Below are positions 10,291 through 23,009 of a stretch of DNA of 64,000 nt, piece after piece (positions within the stretch are counted from its first letter, which is position 1; every line of letters begins with the position of its first letter). Under the pieces are notes generated by a model, which searched no databases, was not told where the DNA came from, and saw only the letters and a program-made list of their open reading frames with translations. Source of the stretch: Limnanthes douglasii subsp. nivea (Eukaryota; Streptophyta; Magnoliopsida; Brassicales; Limnanthaceae); contig JAUPFV010000004.1 in assembly GCA_036936605.1 (NCBI GenBank), positions 137,587,473 to 137,651,472 of the forward strand, in the 5' to 3' direction. The position numbers were made by a program, and so were the translations under genes.

Positions 10291-10799
10291 AACTAATATT
10301 TATGTTGTATTTATGTCTCAGAAAGACCTCTCATTCCAAGTTAGCCTAGACAAGCCCCAAAGGAAAAATTTAATGAGTGTGCTTTATGTAAAGATAAGAA
10401 TCGTTAAATGTCTTAATACCGCAGCAATCCATTCAGCAATAATTGTTTTTTGTAATGATTGTTTCAAAAATATAGACGTTTTCATCATTCATTTTATCCC
10501 TTACAGTTTACTATTGTTGCTACATCATTAGAAGATATTGATAGCACCACACCACCCTCTGTATTGGACCCCCAAACTTTTAAGTCCTATAGACAATATG
10601 TTATTTCTAATTCTAATGTTCTATTTATATCCGTATCTCACCCAGGTATGCGCGTGTATTCTACTCAGCTATTCATTCATCCTTGTGAATTTTGGATTAT
10701 GGTGCGTCTTTTCATATGTAATATTACATGTCATAGTTTGTTTCACTATTTTTTAGTTCACCCATTTTATCAGCCAGAGCTACAACAATATTGTTAGAG

Positions 10800-12675
10800 G
10801 TTGTTGGCTCTATGGATACCTCTCACATATCACTCTCCCATGTTTACTACTTTCCCGACCTTGCTTTGAATCTTGCTTCGGTTAATAAATTAGTACATCT
10901 GATCACTGGGTATTTTATTTTAATTCCATTTGGGTTATACGTACTCAGAGGGTTATTATGATATGCCATGAAATGGGGAAATATCTATATTTAAGAACTC
11001 TAAGTGACTAATGTTGCTCATTTTTATGTTAATTTATTTTCAATTGGTTTAAGTATTCTATTGTATGGATTTTATCTTTGGCATTATCATTTGGGGCATG
11101 TTGTTTAAAGTATTTTAGTCTACATATTTATTTTAGGTCATGAAACAATTGTAATATAGCTGATTACAGTGGTTGTAAACTGGCAAAATTTTATACTTTA
11201 CTATTTAATAAAAGTGGCTTTTGTTCTGGTTCTCTAGTTGATATTATATATTTTGATGTTTGGGATCCATATCCTATTTCAAAAAATAGTGATTTGACCT
11301 CTTATATAAGTAATTAATCAAATTTCTAATGCAAATAATTCAAAGATGCCTCGATTTCAGAATTTAAATGCACATTCTCGAGATTATTCCTCTTTACGAT
11401 TGTTTGGATATACGTGTTTTGTCCTTCATCTTTATGTTGAAAGGAATAAGTTTTCTGATAAAATATCAATATGTGTTTTTCTGTTAATGTATTAGAAAAA
11501 ATACTATCGTTGTTTTGATCCCATAAGTCATAAACTATATGTATCTCTACATGTCATATTTTTGAGCATAATTTAGTTTATTCGATTTCGTAAAATTTAT
11601 ATGGAATAAAAAAGATAATATCTCAATTGTGGAAGATCTTTTAACTGGATGTCAAAAATACCTTAATAAATAGTGATCATCATGAGTTTCATGACTTCTT
11701 TTCTGGGTGTTGATCATCAATCGATAATTTGTTTTGCTTTAGTAAAAAACTTTATATAGTCTCTAACAAGCTTATTGTGTTTGGTTTAAGATATTACCTG
11801 CAATTATTATTTAACTTGTTTTCTTGCAAGTAATCATAGTTCAGTTTTATTATTAAATGTACAAGGGCATAGTATATTATTTTATCTCTATTTGTAGATG
11901 ATATGATAATTACATGTGGTAATTTTGATGGTATTAAAAATAATAAAGCATGATTTGGATCATCAGTTTGCGATGAAAGACTTGAGGTTGTTGTGTTATT
12001 TTTTGAGTATTAAGGTAGTTCAGTCTCAAAAAGATTATATTCTTTTTTAAACAATTTAATATATATACACATATGATCTATTTGAGCAAGTGCAGATGTA
12101 TGATAGCATAACAACATACACCTCTCTTGAAACCAATACCCGATATTCAGTAATTGATAGTGTCCCTTTATAGGACCTAAATCTGTATCATATTATTATA
12201 GAGAGTTTGGGATTTCTTACAGTCACTCGACCGGATATAGCTCACGATGTTCATATGGTTAGTCAATTTGTTATGGTACCTACTTATATCCAATATAAAG
12301 CTATTCTTTGAATATTGAGACATTTTAATGACATTCAGTTCCGAAGTTTTTTTATTTTCTTTAACATATTCACTCGGCTTAGGTTCATATAGCGATGTTG
12401 ATTGAAGGAAATATCCTAATGATCTTAAATCCACCAATGGTTTATGTATTTTCTTTGGAAATCCATTAACCTCACGAGAACACAAGAAATAATATGTTTT
12501 TTTTATTTTCTAGTGACGCTAAGTACCGTACGATGACATTGGTTACATGCGAGATTATTTGGTTACAATCGATTTTTGCAGATATGAGGGTTCACATTAC
12601 TAATCCTACTTCTTTGCATTGTGATAACAAATATGTAATGTAGATTGGAAATAATTATATTTTTCATGCGATGAC
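10800..12675 (+). pseudogene. Copia pol remnant: integrase, RT and RNase H (5' part)
   Basis: Motifs read in order. Pre-integrase: SMDTSHISLSHVYYFPDLAL, NLASVNKLVHL. Integrase zinc segment and core start: CKLAKF.TLLFNKS and DIIYFDVWDPYP (compare FDLIHVDIWGPYP). Integrase end: DYSSLRLFGYTCFVLHLY and CFDPISHKLYVSLHVIF. RT palm and after: a decayed YVDDMI near 11895, then HDLDHQFAMKDLRLLCYFL. RNase H: FLTVTRPDIAHDVHMVSQFV, and LHCDNKYVM near 12620 where the catalytic CDN survives. The frame changes repeatedly. Sequence breaks off at 12675, exactly at the target duplication of element C, and resumes at 23425. Confidence 0.85.
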
Positions 12676-13099
12676 TAATTAACTCAGATAATTCTTAGGT
12701 TAGTTCAGATGCAAAAATATTCGTAAGATGGTTTCTGTCTAAAAAATGTTTGTATGAGATACTTCTAGTAAGGGAATCATTATTTTGTAGAGAGAGAAAT
12801 AGACAAAAGAAATAAATGTAGCAATAACTGATTAATCATTGGCTCATTTCTTCAAAAGGGAATGTCCTTTATATAGTACATGAGATGAATAGTAAACTTA
12901 CATGTTTACCACTACTAAAGTGGATTTCCCACCCCACTCCTTTACTATTTACAAACAAGTTCTAAGGGTATATCATGTAGCCTCTCTATCTCTTATGTTT
13001 GCTTTAATTTAGTTATTACTCACTAAATGCATGAATTTAGTCTTTGCATTTAATATAATAAACCTTTTTATTACTTACATTTTCCTTCCCCTATCAGTA
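12676..13099 (-). repeat. 3' LTR of element C
   Basis: Plus strand starts TAATTAACTCAG (TG mutated to TA) and ends CCTATCA near 13096-13099. It aligns along its length with 23010-23424: shared GAATGTCCTTTATATAGTAC, TTACATGTTTACCACT, GATTTCCCACCCCACTC and TTACAAACAAGTTCTAAGGG. The TTTATATAG motif may contain the promoter on the minus strand. Confidence 0.9.
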
Positions 13100-13531
13100 T
13101 CCCTCCAGTCCTTATGAAGATGTCTGAATGAAGACTGATTGGTGAATGCCAAATTTCTTTGAATGTCCCTCCTCATATTTTTATTACCTCATGCTCTGAT
13201 CGGACAACTTTGTTACTTATGTTCCATAAATAAATTATTTTTGGTAAACCCCTCGGATTGCATGGTATGGTACTTGTTCGAATCTATGACCTCACATATG
13301 GTCACGGTGATCTCACCTAAGCCAACATTTATTTTAACTTAGAATTTCTTTGCCCTAGCTGTTACGATGTCAGAAATAACTCGAGCAATGAAGTCACTTC
13401 TTGCCACGTGTCGTGCATCTGCCACTGCATATCGGCGCACTCTTTAAAACAGTTTGTGATAGTCGTAACGTGTCAAAGAAATCTTTGAAACCAACCTTTG
13501 ATGTTCTGCTCTTTAAGGACCATAGCTTCAT

Positions 13532-13539
13532 TATAAATA
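13532..13539 (+). promoter_or_regulatory. Putative TATA box for the antisense region of element C
   Basis: TATAAATA in the context CTTCATTATAAATACTCATTCC, about 190 bp upstream of the first antisense coding-like sequence and outside the LTR. A well-formed plant TATA, but its role is inferred. Confidence 0.45.
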
Positions 13540-13689
13540 CTCATTCCTTTTTTAGTTCTAAGTTTACACCTTTTATTTCTTCTTAAATGTGTGCGAAGAA
13601 CACCTGTTCTAGAGAAAGAAAGCAATAAACTTTAAAGAAATTTTTTTTGAGTCTTTCATGCTTGAAGAGTTTATCAATCTCGAGAAATA

Positions 13690-16480
13690 TAAACTTTAGA
13701 GGTGGTTCAAAATTTCAAACAAAGCTTCTGTGCATAGAAATTCCGGTGGTAGAGGGTATCCAACGCATGTAGACGTCTTTGAGATAAACTTTCGCGATAA
13801 TTGGTCCCCTCTCTGGGAATGCATTTTCCTTGCTACTCAGCCCCCTGGTCAATCTTGTTCAAGAAGTGACAAAGTCGATTCTTCTTCATCTAAATCTACT
13901 TGCAAATCTTCTCCTTTCCTACCTATAAGTCTCATGAAGTACATGAATCTTATGAAGTACATAAGGAGTACACACTAAAAGGAAGAGAACTCCCAACATA
14001 CCTACAAGTTATATCTGAGTTAAAATTTCGTCTTCTATTACTACCCCTCAGGTAAATCCTCACGGGTCCCCTCAAATAACTCCCAAAGTCAACGTCTGGA
14101 AATATTCTTTGAGGAATGTCCGTTTAGAACAAGTTTTGAAATCCATCCATGAAACTCAAGAGAAAAATATGATTGATGAGTCTAACATTATTCAGGAAAA
14201 GAATGATATCGTTGTGGTGGAAGCGCAACCCCTTCAAGATGTGTTTGTGGTGGTTCTCCCCCCAGATCGTCTTCTGCTTCCCAGGAAATTGTGACTGACT
14301 CTCTTCCTCAGCAAGGAGAGACTTCCTCGGTGAAAAGAGATAAGAAAAAGAAGAAGAAAAGACGTGCCTCAAATCTGCCCTCGAATATAGAAGACATTTT
14401 GGGGGATAATCCTCGTGATATTGAAGCCAAACATCTACTTTCCCTTTACAAGGTGAAATACAAATATTTCCACCTGTCCGAGAAGGTAAAACTTAGAGAC
14501 CACTGGGCAATCCCCAAAAATATCACTATTCGATTTCCCACTATTGAAGAGACGTCATTGTCCGTTCGCGATCACGAACTAATCCTTGATATCGAACTTA
14601 TGAATTGGGGCCTTTGCCTATCTCTCGATCCTACTCTAGTAGAGTACTTCAACCTTATTAGACTTTTCCCCTCTCCAACTAGTCCTAACATGTGGTATAC
14701 ATTCATGACCTGCGTCATGGGCTCAATGATTTCTTAGATAGCATTTTTCATGGATAAACTCATCTCCATATCAGGTGAAGCTAAGAACTCTCATTACTCG
14801 TTTTATTCTCTTGGTTTTGCAAGGAAATATAAAGTGATCAAAGATTTCTTGGAAGCTGACAAAAAATGGAAACAACAATTTATTTTTATATCTGGGCTAT
14901 AGGAGACCAATTTTGAAGACTCCAAAGACCTTCCCCATCGGTTGACTCTGAAATGGTCCGGGCGAGGCATGCATTTTCGTACCTTATCCTGATTTACTTA
15001 TTAAAATTGGTTAATATAAAGTATTTCTTTTAAACAGCTATGAAGGGAATCGTTAAACCCTTTAAAGGTTAGCGAAGTCTGCAAAGAAAATCTTTGAGAA
15101 ATTAAGTATATGGGTGGGTGATAACTGGAGCCATAAGTTTCATTAGAGCTTCATGCCAATGAACTTGATGAGAAGTAATCTTTGGAGATATGATCTTGTT
15201 CATAAAAAATCCATGTACGACCTCATGATACCCCCCCCCCACCCGAAAGATGATATTCTCAAGTGCTTGACAAGTTTGGACAACATGGTTTTTCTTCCCA
15301 CTCACGCTCGGTCTCCCATTTATTAATATGTTGAGAAACCCGAAGAAGAAAATGAATAGACCGAGGAAGACCAACATAACGAAACTCTAGAGGAAAGGCC
15401 AACAAAGGTCCAACAAGAAAGACAAGTTGAAATCTGGGTAAGCCCTCGGGCTAGTGTCTGGGAAGAAAATCAGGTGAATGCTGATAATAAAACTTCAGTT
15501 CAAGTGTGACCGGCTCAGAGAGCGGGTGTTGTGAGGCCGAAGAGGCTCACTGTAGAGGAGCAGAAAAAAGGTAGTTTATAGCAAATAGGAGAGTGATAAT
15601 ACTACTTATTCGAGCTTACCCTCCATAAAAAAGTTGTTATAGTTGACTCGGATTGTGGAGGAGAATTTGTTCTTCAAAAGAAGCAAACTTCTAGTCAAGA
15701 AGAAATTCTTGAGGAAGGTGAACATCTCTCCCATACCTTATCTTACTTTGACGTTTATGAAATTTTTGTTGTTGCCAACGAGTTGAACAAATTTCTTCGT
15801 GTTGCCGCTCTCCTCAAAAGGAAAGCTATTCGCAAAGATTGTTACAAGAATGAAGTCCTCCAAATAAAGAGTGAGGTAAAGAGACTAACCACCGAGGTGA
15901 CTAATTTGAAAAATGAAGTGAAAAGCGTGAAGGATGTTGAAGAAGGTTGAGGATGAACTTTCTCAAGAGAAAAAGACATTCGTTGATCGCTTATCTAGTA
16001 TCACTCCCTTGAAGACTAAAATTTCCCGAGGAAAAAATAAAGTTTGATGACGAGAGGGAGTACTTTATCACAAACTGATATTGAAAGGAACACTACTTTT
16101 GATAGTATTTATGACTCTTTGCAAATGACTACGTCGTATTTTACCCAGGCTATCACAGACATCGAAAAGTTGTCAAAAGCCCACGAATCTCTGAAGGATA
16201 ATTTTGAAGTTGCGAAGAAGAAACATTTGGATGCGTATGCAACCAATAGTTCGTCTTGCCTTGAAGAAAAAAATGCTAACATGAAGTCCTCTCGGGTGTT
16301 AGAGATGTTTGCGAATTTTCCTGAATTGAAGTTAGGTAGCCTTTGACATCGTGTTATTGAAGACATCGTCTGGTAGGCGTCCTTATGGAAGACTTGGAAA
16401 CTAGCAGTGACTCAGAAGATTCTTCCTCTGCATCTGGCTCTTTAGAAGACGGTAAAGAAAATACAACGTCTGAATAATGT
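13690..16480 (+). pseudogene. Antisense gene-like region of element C (gypsy-type putative transposase domain and coiled coil)
   Basis: On the strand opposite gag-pol. Best frames are 14109-14294, 14291-14737 and 16044-16346. The middle one has a basic KKKKKKRRAS patch, then RDHWAIPKNITIRFPT, ELMNWGLCLSLDPTLVEYF and SPTSPNMWYTFMTCVMG. This resembles the plant domain annotated as putative gypsy-type transposase (PF04195), whose pattern is GL.LPL..F...L..F...P..L.PN.W. Downstream frames are heptad-rich (EVKRLTTEVTNLKNEVKSV, IEKLSKAHESLKDNF), suggesting a coiled coil. A TATA box at 13532 and a possible intron around 14980-15040 suggest a separate antisense transcript. Extra antisense ORFs in this position are known from Grande/Retand-type elements; the function is not established. 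Stops and frameshifts make this copy a pseudogene. Confidence 0.65.
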
Positions 16481-16824
16481 TGTTAAACTTGATTATCCTT
16501 GTTTTGTTGATCATCTGTAACTGTCAACATGTGGAACTCTTTTTTGTAATACCACCCTCATATTGTAAGGGCTTTTGGTGATGCCTTTCTGCTTTTCAAT
16601 TTTACTTTCACTATATAAAATATCTTATGTGAAAATGTTTGACCTGAAAATATTTTACCCATGTTCTCTCCAGAAAGTCTTTTAAATATGAAATTTTTGG
16701 TAACTCCAACTTTGGTAAAATAACCTTCATATTTAAAAAAGATTTATATCAATTTATTTCTTAGGTAAATGATTTTTTTTATGTGAAAGTGTTCGACCCA
16801 GGTTTAAAGCAATGAAAAATTTAT

Positions 16825-17070
16825 GAAACACTTTTCTTGGTTCAAAATAATGAACGTGTTGTTTGGGATGTCTTGTCCAAACTTTTTTGGAGTATCTTTT
16901 GAGTTCAAAAAGATGAACATTATTGTCCAAACTCTTTTGGAGTATCCTTTTAGTTCAAAAATATGAACATTATTGTCTAAAATTTTTTGGAGTATTTTTT
17001 GAGTTAAAAAAAGGTGAACATTATTGTCCAAACTTATTTGGAATATCTTTTGAGTTCAAAAAGATGAACA
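16825..17070. repeat. About 50-bp tandem repeat in element C
   Basis: Four to five copies of a unit containing TTTTGGAGTAT, GAGTTCAAAAAGATGAACAT and TATTGTCCAAAC, with TGTCCAA starting at about 16875, 16924, 16974 and 17025. It lies between integrase and the antisense region. Tandem arrays in this position are common in Tat elements and can seed satellite DNA. Confidence 0.8.
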
Positions 17071-17239
17071 TTATGCAAATCATTTAAAATGACAAAGATA
17101 TTTTATATATAAGTCGGCTATAGGGCACCTCATTAAAACCTTCATGCGCCACCAAGGTGGGAAAGAGTATGCCACTAATACTTATATAAGCTGATAAAGA
17201 AAATATTTACATAGTTTCTCATTCACTCTGAATAAATTT

Positions 17240-18310
17240 TGAGATGCTTAATATTCCAAGGGTGCGGAAGATCTCAACCTTATTTATCTTTGAGTCTGTA
17301 TATCACCAGCTTGATCTTCTTTGTTACCGTGTATGGACCCTCCCAATTAGGATCCAACTTTCGTATCCTATTTTATTTTGTATGAAGGAATACTTTCCTC
17401 AAAGCTTTGTCCCCGACTTTGAATTCATGTCTTATAACTTTTGACGCATATCGACTTCTCATCAAATTATGATAATGTTAAGAATTTAGTTGTGTCATTC
17501 TTGTTTTTTCCTCTATGAGGTCCAACTTTGTACGTTTTCCCTTGTCATTGGTCTCCTCGGAATATTCACTAAGCCTGAATGATGGGAACATTGTTTCTGA
17601 CGGTACTACTGTGTCCATTCCATAAACGAGTGAAAATGACGATTATTGCATTGTAGTCCGATGAGTTGTTCTATAAGCCCACAAAACTTCTTGTAGATAA
17701 TTTGGCCATTTTCCAGCCTTACCCTCCAAATTATACTTTAGCCCATCTAAGATTGTTCGATTAGTCACCTCAACTTGGCGATTTGCTTAGGGGTGAAAAG
17801 GTGCCGAGAAGCATTGGTGTATCTCCTTTGACGCGCAAAAATATTTCATCTCTTTGTTATCGAATTGTGGTCCGTTATTCATTGCGATTTTTCTCGGAAC
17901 CCCAAAACGGAAACAAATGTTAGAAACAATAAACCTAATCGCGTCATTTTATCTCGTCCTTACCAAGGGATCAGCTTCCACCCATTTAAAGAAGTATTCG
18001 ACTCCAATGATGATTGTCTGCCGACCTTCTGATGTAATCGGTAAAGGACCAACCAGATCAATGCCCCATCAGTACAATGGAAAAGACTCAGGTTTCGTTT
18101 TGAGGGGTACACCCGGTCCGGTGCATGGATTGCGTTAGCAAATATTTGGCATGTATCGCACTTCTGCACTAACTCCTTTGCATCCGTGGAGAGAGTTGGC
18201 CAATAATATCCAACAAGAAGGACTCTTCGTATTAATATTTTGTAGACACAATGTGTTGACCCTTCCCCGTCATGCAACTTGGAAAGTATCACTTGCGATT
18301 CATCCTTCCC
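17240..18310 (-). pseudogene. Integrase of element C
   Basis: Frame 17960-18292 encodes the zinc-binding domain: LHDGEGSTHC, then YYWPTLSTDAKEL and VQKCDTCQIFAN (H2C2 pattern). Further left and in other frames: core motif VPRKIAMNNGPQFDNKE at about 17850-17900 (family TDNGTQFD; here the catalytic Asp is replaced by Asn), and the C-terminal KLDPNWEGPYTVTKKIKL with LPHPWNIKHLK at about 17244-17370. Several stops. It would have inserted cDNA into chromosomal DNA. Confidence 0.82.
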
Positions 18311-18445
18311 TAAAAATCAAAGTAAAGGGCGACTAAAATATTTCTTATATAATACATCACCGAGTACGACATACCCATATGATTTGAATCATATCATTTT
18401 AGCCATCACTTTATCGATTGGTAATATATCATTCACCAATAATTC

Positions 18446-19000
18446 TTATATCTTACTCATCCAATACTTTGCTATACTTGTAGAAATTTGGAAGGCTTCA
18501 ACACATCCTTCAACTAATTCGGGCCCTTTAACAATTGAAGGGTTTTCTTGTATGACTATCCAAAGGTACTCCTCTGAGTGAGATACTTTAGCTAAAAAAT
18601 CAACCACTGAATTTCTAGCCATATGGACATGTCCGTATCTGACGCATTCGAAAGTCAAAGTTAGAGTCTTCAAAACCCCCATATATTTACTAACTGATAT
18701 TTTTTTCCCTCCGATCGACGAGATATATAACTTACGAGAAGTTGTGAATCACTTATCAGCTTTAGTCTTTTAGCTCTACAAATTTTAGCAAGTCTTAAGC
18801 CTTCCAAAATAGCTTCATACTCTGACTCATTATTCGATGCTTTAAACCCGAATCTGATTGATTGATACATTACGATTCCCTTTGGAGATACCAATTGCAC
18901 ACTTGCTCCACAACCAGATGAGCTTGAACCCCCGTCGGTTTGGACTATCTATTTTGCTGCAAGTTCTTCTTTATCAACTTCAATTTCGATCCGATCAGAG
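18446..19000 (-). pseudogene. Second (archaeal-type) RNase H of element C
   Basis: TDGGSSSSGCGASVQLVSPK is read from about 18880-18940, continuing in frame 18670-18900 with GIVMYQSIRFGFKASNNESE and LISDSQLLVSYI. The last part lies in another frame, 18446-18682 (YGHVHMARNSVVDFLAKVSH). The Asp, Glu and Asp motifs (TDGG, NNESEYEA, SDSQ) are conserved; the fourth acidic site reads NSVVDFLA. One frameshift near 18680 separates the halves. Confidence 0.82.
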
Positions 19001-19099
19001 TGAAACTCAACTACGAAATCAGCTAATGTTTGTGCTCTAATAGCAGTTCATGGTTCAAATTCGATGTCAAAATTTCCAAGCTCCATTGACCACTTCGTT

Positions 19100-20507
19100 A
19101 TTCTTCCCGACACATCGGGCCTTTGTAATATGTGTTTCAACAGAAAAGATGTTTGTACAACAATTGAATGAGCCTAAAAGTAAGGTTTCATTTTTTTGAG
19201 CAGATGTAACTAGTGCAAAAGCTAGCTTTTGTAACTTGAAATATCACTTGTCAGCATCCAGAAAACTTTTACTCACGTAATAAACCGGTCTCAGAACAGT
19301 GCCGTCTTCTCGGATTAAAAGCCCACTTACCGTAAAATCTGACACTGCCAAATAAATGTATAGCTTCTCCCCTGGATTTGGCTTTGTCAATATTTTCGAG
19401 GATGAAAGTTATTCTTTGATCTAGTGAAAAGTATCCAAACATTTTTTAGTCCAATTGAAGCAGTTTCCTTTTCTTAACACCTGGAAGAATGGAGTGCACT
19501 TATCTGAAGACCGCGAAATGAACCTGTTCAACGCTGCCGATCTTCCTGTCATGATTTTCACTTCTTTGATTGTTCTTGGTGGTGCCATAGTACTCAGAGC
19601 TTTGAACTGTACAGGATCGACTTCAATACCCTACTCACTGACTATGTAACCTAAAACATTTCCGGATATTACCCCAAATGTGCATTTTTCCAGATTCAGC
19701 TTTAAAATTTATCTTTGTCAAATTAGAAAGAGTTTCTTCTAAGTGACCCAAGTGATTTTCATCTTTAGAACTTTTGACTAACATGTCGTCAATTTAAACC
19801 TCAAAAATTCTTCCAATTATAAACTCAAAAGCTTTGTTTATTAATCTTTGGTAAGTTGCTCCAATGTTCTTCAATCCAAATGGCATTACCTTGTAACAGT
19901 GCAACCCTCTTTCAGTAATACAAGTTGTGCTCTCTTCATCTTTCGAATCCATTTGGATCCGATTATAACCGGTATAAGAATCCATAAAAGACAACAACCG
20001 ATTTCTGAACGTTGAATCAACCAACTGATCTATCATAAGAACAGGAAAATGATATTTGGGGCAAGCTCTGTTTAGGTCAGTGAAGTCTACACACATTTGC
20101 CACTTGCCATTTTTCTTCTTTCCTAGGACTAGATTAGCAGTCCATAAAGGGTATTGTGACTCGCGTATGTGACCTACTTTTGTCAAACGATCCACTTCTG
20201 CTATTACAGCTTCAACTTTCTCTTGAGAAAAATATCTCCTCTTCTGCATAATCATACGTACATTGCTTCGCACCGCAAGCTTACGACAGATAACATTTGT
20301 TGGAACCCCTGTGACACCCTCTGTACACCATGCAAACATGTGTAATTTTATTAAAAGAAACTTGATTAAATTTTCTTTTACCTGCAGAGACAATTTCATG
20401 CCAATTTTGAGGCTTTTTCCTGAACAGAAGACATGATCCTCAAAGCTATCATATGAGAGTCTAAACCCGGGGGCTTCCCTCAGATCGTCCACGGGATCGG
20501 ACTCCAA
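19100..20507 (-). pseudogene. pol: Reverse transcriptase and RNase H of element C
   Basis: The frame 19794-20507 (237 residues) carries the RT fingers and palm: KKKNGKWQMCVDFTDLN, SFMDSYTGYNRIQ, MPFGLKNIGATYQRL. It stops at a TAA that replaces the first residue of the catalytic YIDD box: after GRIFEV one reads stop-IDDMLVKS. Translation after the stop (about 19100-19790) still matches thumb and RNase H regions with further frameshifts (CTPFFQVL, FVVYLAVSDF, YYVSKSFLDADK). Closely related to the element A polymerase, roughly residue for residue in the palm. Confidence 0.88.
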
Positions 20508-20559
20508 GGGAGCCTCCAGTGATTGCTATTATTTTTTCGACTCAACCCCATTAAGTTGA

Positions 20560-21200
20560 TTGGGGGCCAACGCTGCTCGGTAGAATTCTCTTGCCATCTT
20601 CTAGCTACTTCTTACTATTCCCACGTTACTTCCTACTGCATACTTCAAACATTGGTGAACAGTAGATGGCACGACATGCATATTAGATAACCAAGACCTT
20701 CTGAAGATAGTCTTATAAGAAGTAGGTGCATCCACCACTACAAATAATACTGAGACTATCCTCGGCCCAATTCTACCATCCCTTCGAACTCTCTGACTAC
20801 TTCAGCAATATCTCCAGTGAATCCAACTATCGTTCGGTCCGGTCGCAAAATTGTTTGTGGGTTTTTTATCTGGTTATAAGTAGACATAAACATTATGTTA
20901 GTTGAACTACCAGTATCAATCAAAAAAATTCTTATCCCATTTCATGTTATCTCTGATCCGATTACTACTACATCCTCATGCGGACCAACTACATCTCTCA
21001 TATCATCGTCTTCGAAGAAAGTTCCCCCAAAAATTGTTAGTGACTTAAAAAAAGCACATAAATCACTAACCTTTCCTCTTGTTATCGGCTCTTCTACTAT
21101 GTTTATGCTGTTTCTTCCCGAATTTGGGTCTACATATTCAATAGAGATATCGAATGCATCTATAGAATCTTCATCGATTGCCTTCGATATCATCATGGCA
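20560..21200 (-). pseudogene. Protease region of element C
   Basis: Minus-strand piece 20942-21196 holds the leader shared with element A (FFKSLTIFGG, DDMRDVVGPHEDVVVIG). The catalytic motif IDTGSSTNIM reads out at 20895-20930 in another frame, and the end of the domain (RRSWLSNMH) at about 20680-20710. The catalytic Asp is present, but the frame is broken at about 20940 and later. Confidence 0.8.
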
Positions 21201-21289
21201 TCCTCCTGTTTAGGAGCAGCTTCTTGCTTGAGAGAAATTGCAACATTTATTCACAAAATTTACTAACGTCCCATTCTCTATCAAATATT

Positions 21290-22950
21290 TGACTTTTCTT
21301 TTTAGCGCCACACAATCTTTTATCTCATGTCCAATATCCTCATGATACTGGTAATATTTATTTTTCATATGCTTCATAGGAGTCTACATCGAGAAAGGCT
21401 TACGAAAAATGCACATTTGAACACGTTTTCTCAAATATTGTTGATACACACTCAGTCAAATCAGCATAATGAGCAGGTCAGACCGACTTATTGGACATGG
21501 GTCGAACATACTATGAAGTATTGACTGCAGGTGTTCACTGTTGAGTGATCACTACCCTTTGAGGTGCTTGATTTACAGCTTGAACCGGTGTTTGGGGTCA
21601 GACTGTAATTGTCGGATGCGATACATATGGTCAGATATTTACTTATGGTACACTTGTTCTAATCACGGTCGGATCCTGATAGAACTGAGACATTGACTAT
21701 ATCTCTAAAGCTCTAGTTTCTTCGACTAGAACCCATTTATCTATCTGGTCTAACAATACTCTAAATGTCATAGCCTGTGTCTCTGCAATATTATCATTCA
21801 TCACCCCCGGAAGCAAGCCCATTCGTAAAGCAGCCAGAGCCTCTTTGTCTTCACAAAACTCCATATCTATCTTAACTTGAATAAAATGTTTTGCGTACTC
21901 TTTTAAACTTTCCTTAAATTTCTGTCTGCAGTAAATGATAGTATCCCCGTTTGCTCGAAATTTTTGCTTCCAATAAAGTATTGTCAAAACAAGATACTTT
22001 GATGCAGCATTCTTCAAAGTTTGAGAAAAATCCCTCCACAATAACTTGTCATCATCATCGTAGTTGATCATGAAATTTTTGAACTACTCAATGTGATTGT
22101 CTAGATCTTGCGTCCCATCAAACGTTCCAGATTAGATATGTAGAACCACTTAGGGAGATGTCCGGATAGAATCTCAAGCGATAGTAGAGATGACCTCCAA
22201 TTATGCCCGACCTTGTAAGAAATTCATCGCGGACCTTCATTCGCAACGATATAGAGTCTCTCCTCGGTCAGAAAAGTAAATTGATTACTGACTTGGTAGT
22301 CCTGATTGTAGCTGTTAGATTGGAGTTTTCTCCAAGGAATTACATGTTTGTGATTCGCCGCTTTGTCGTGCTCTTCCGAGTATAACTTTCTTTTTCCATG
22401 TTTGTGATTTTTCTTCCTCAAACTTTTGGTTCTCCGATTAGTACAATGAGAACTCTTGTGCATCTTTGAGTCTCTCTGTTTATGATCTTCTTTATACCTG
22501 GTATTGGTATCCGATGATGAAAATTCATCTGTACCTAAGAGAAGTATACTCACTAGAGTCAGCTGATTCGTATGGTTGCTCAGATCTAGCTCGTCTTTTG
22601 GAAGACCAATGACTTTTCCTCCAATGCCTTTCTTCAGACTGATTGACATATTGAACTTGATCTGCCACGAAATGCTCTCGTAAGACTTCTGATTTGACTC
22701 TTCTTGAGCTTATTATCGCTTCTTTTTCCGCGTTTAGCCTTTCAATATCGTTTAACAACTCTTTCCTCTGGCAACCAAGACAGATTCTCCAATGAGCTCT
22801 TCAACATATCGATTATGGCCGTTTCCTTCATTTATCACTTGCTCTTTCATCAGATGGTCTTCAGATACGAATCTGATCGAGTTGTTTGCCGGATTTTCCT
22901 CCAACTCTCCACGAATTTCAGTTTCCATTGTTTTTTTTACTTTAGATTAT
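21290..22950 (-). pseudogene. gag: gag of element C, frameshifted
   Basis: Minus-strand pieces: 22525-22758 (charged N-terminus with ERLNAEKEAII), 22224-22649 (basic, Lys/Arg/Ser-rich, HTNRRTKSLRKKNHKHGKR), and 21697-22071, which carries the capsid domain: MINYDDDDKLLWRDFSQT, then GDTIIYCRQKFKESLKEYAK and LAALRMGLLPG. This parallels element A gag (MNFDDDDKLLCREFSQS, GDTIIHCAQEPNDSLKEYIS), confirming kinship between the two. A decayed knuckle segment (YHEDIGHEIKDC) lies at about 21300-21350. Several frameshifts and stops. Confidence 0.85.
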
Positions 22951-22987
22951 TTTTATGGTTTTGGAACGTTAATTCTGGGTACCACTC

Positions 22988-23009
22988 AGGTGCCCACAGA
23001 CGACACCAC
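22988..23009 (-). promoter_or_regulatory. Primer-binding site of element C
   Basis: Minus strand TGGTGTCGTCTGTGGGCACC begins one base inside the 5' LTR. This is the TGGCGCCGTCTGTGGGAA-type site frequent in Tat elements and also present beside the LTR at 5190-5606, so these two share priming specificity, unlike element A. Confidence 0.75.
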
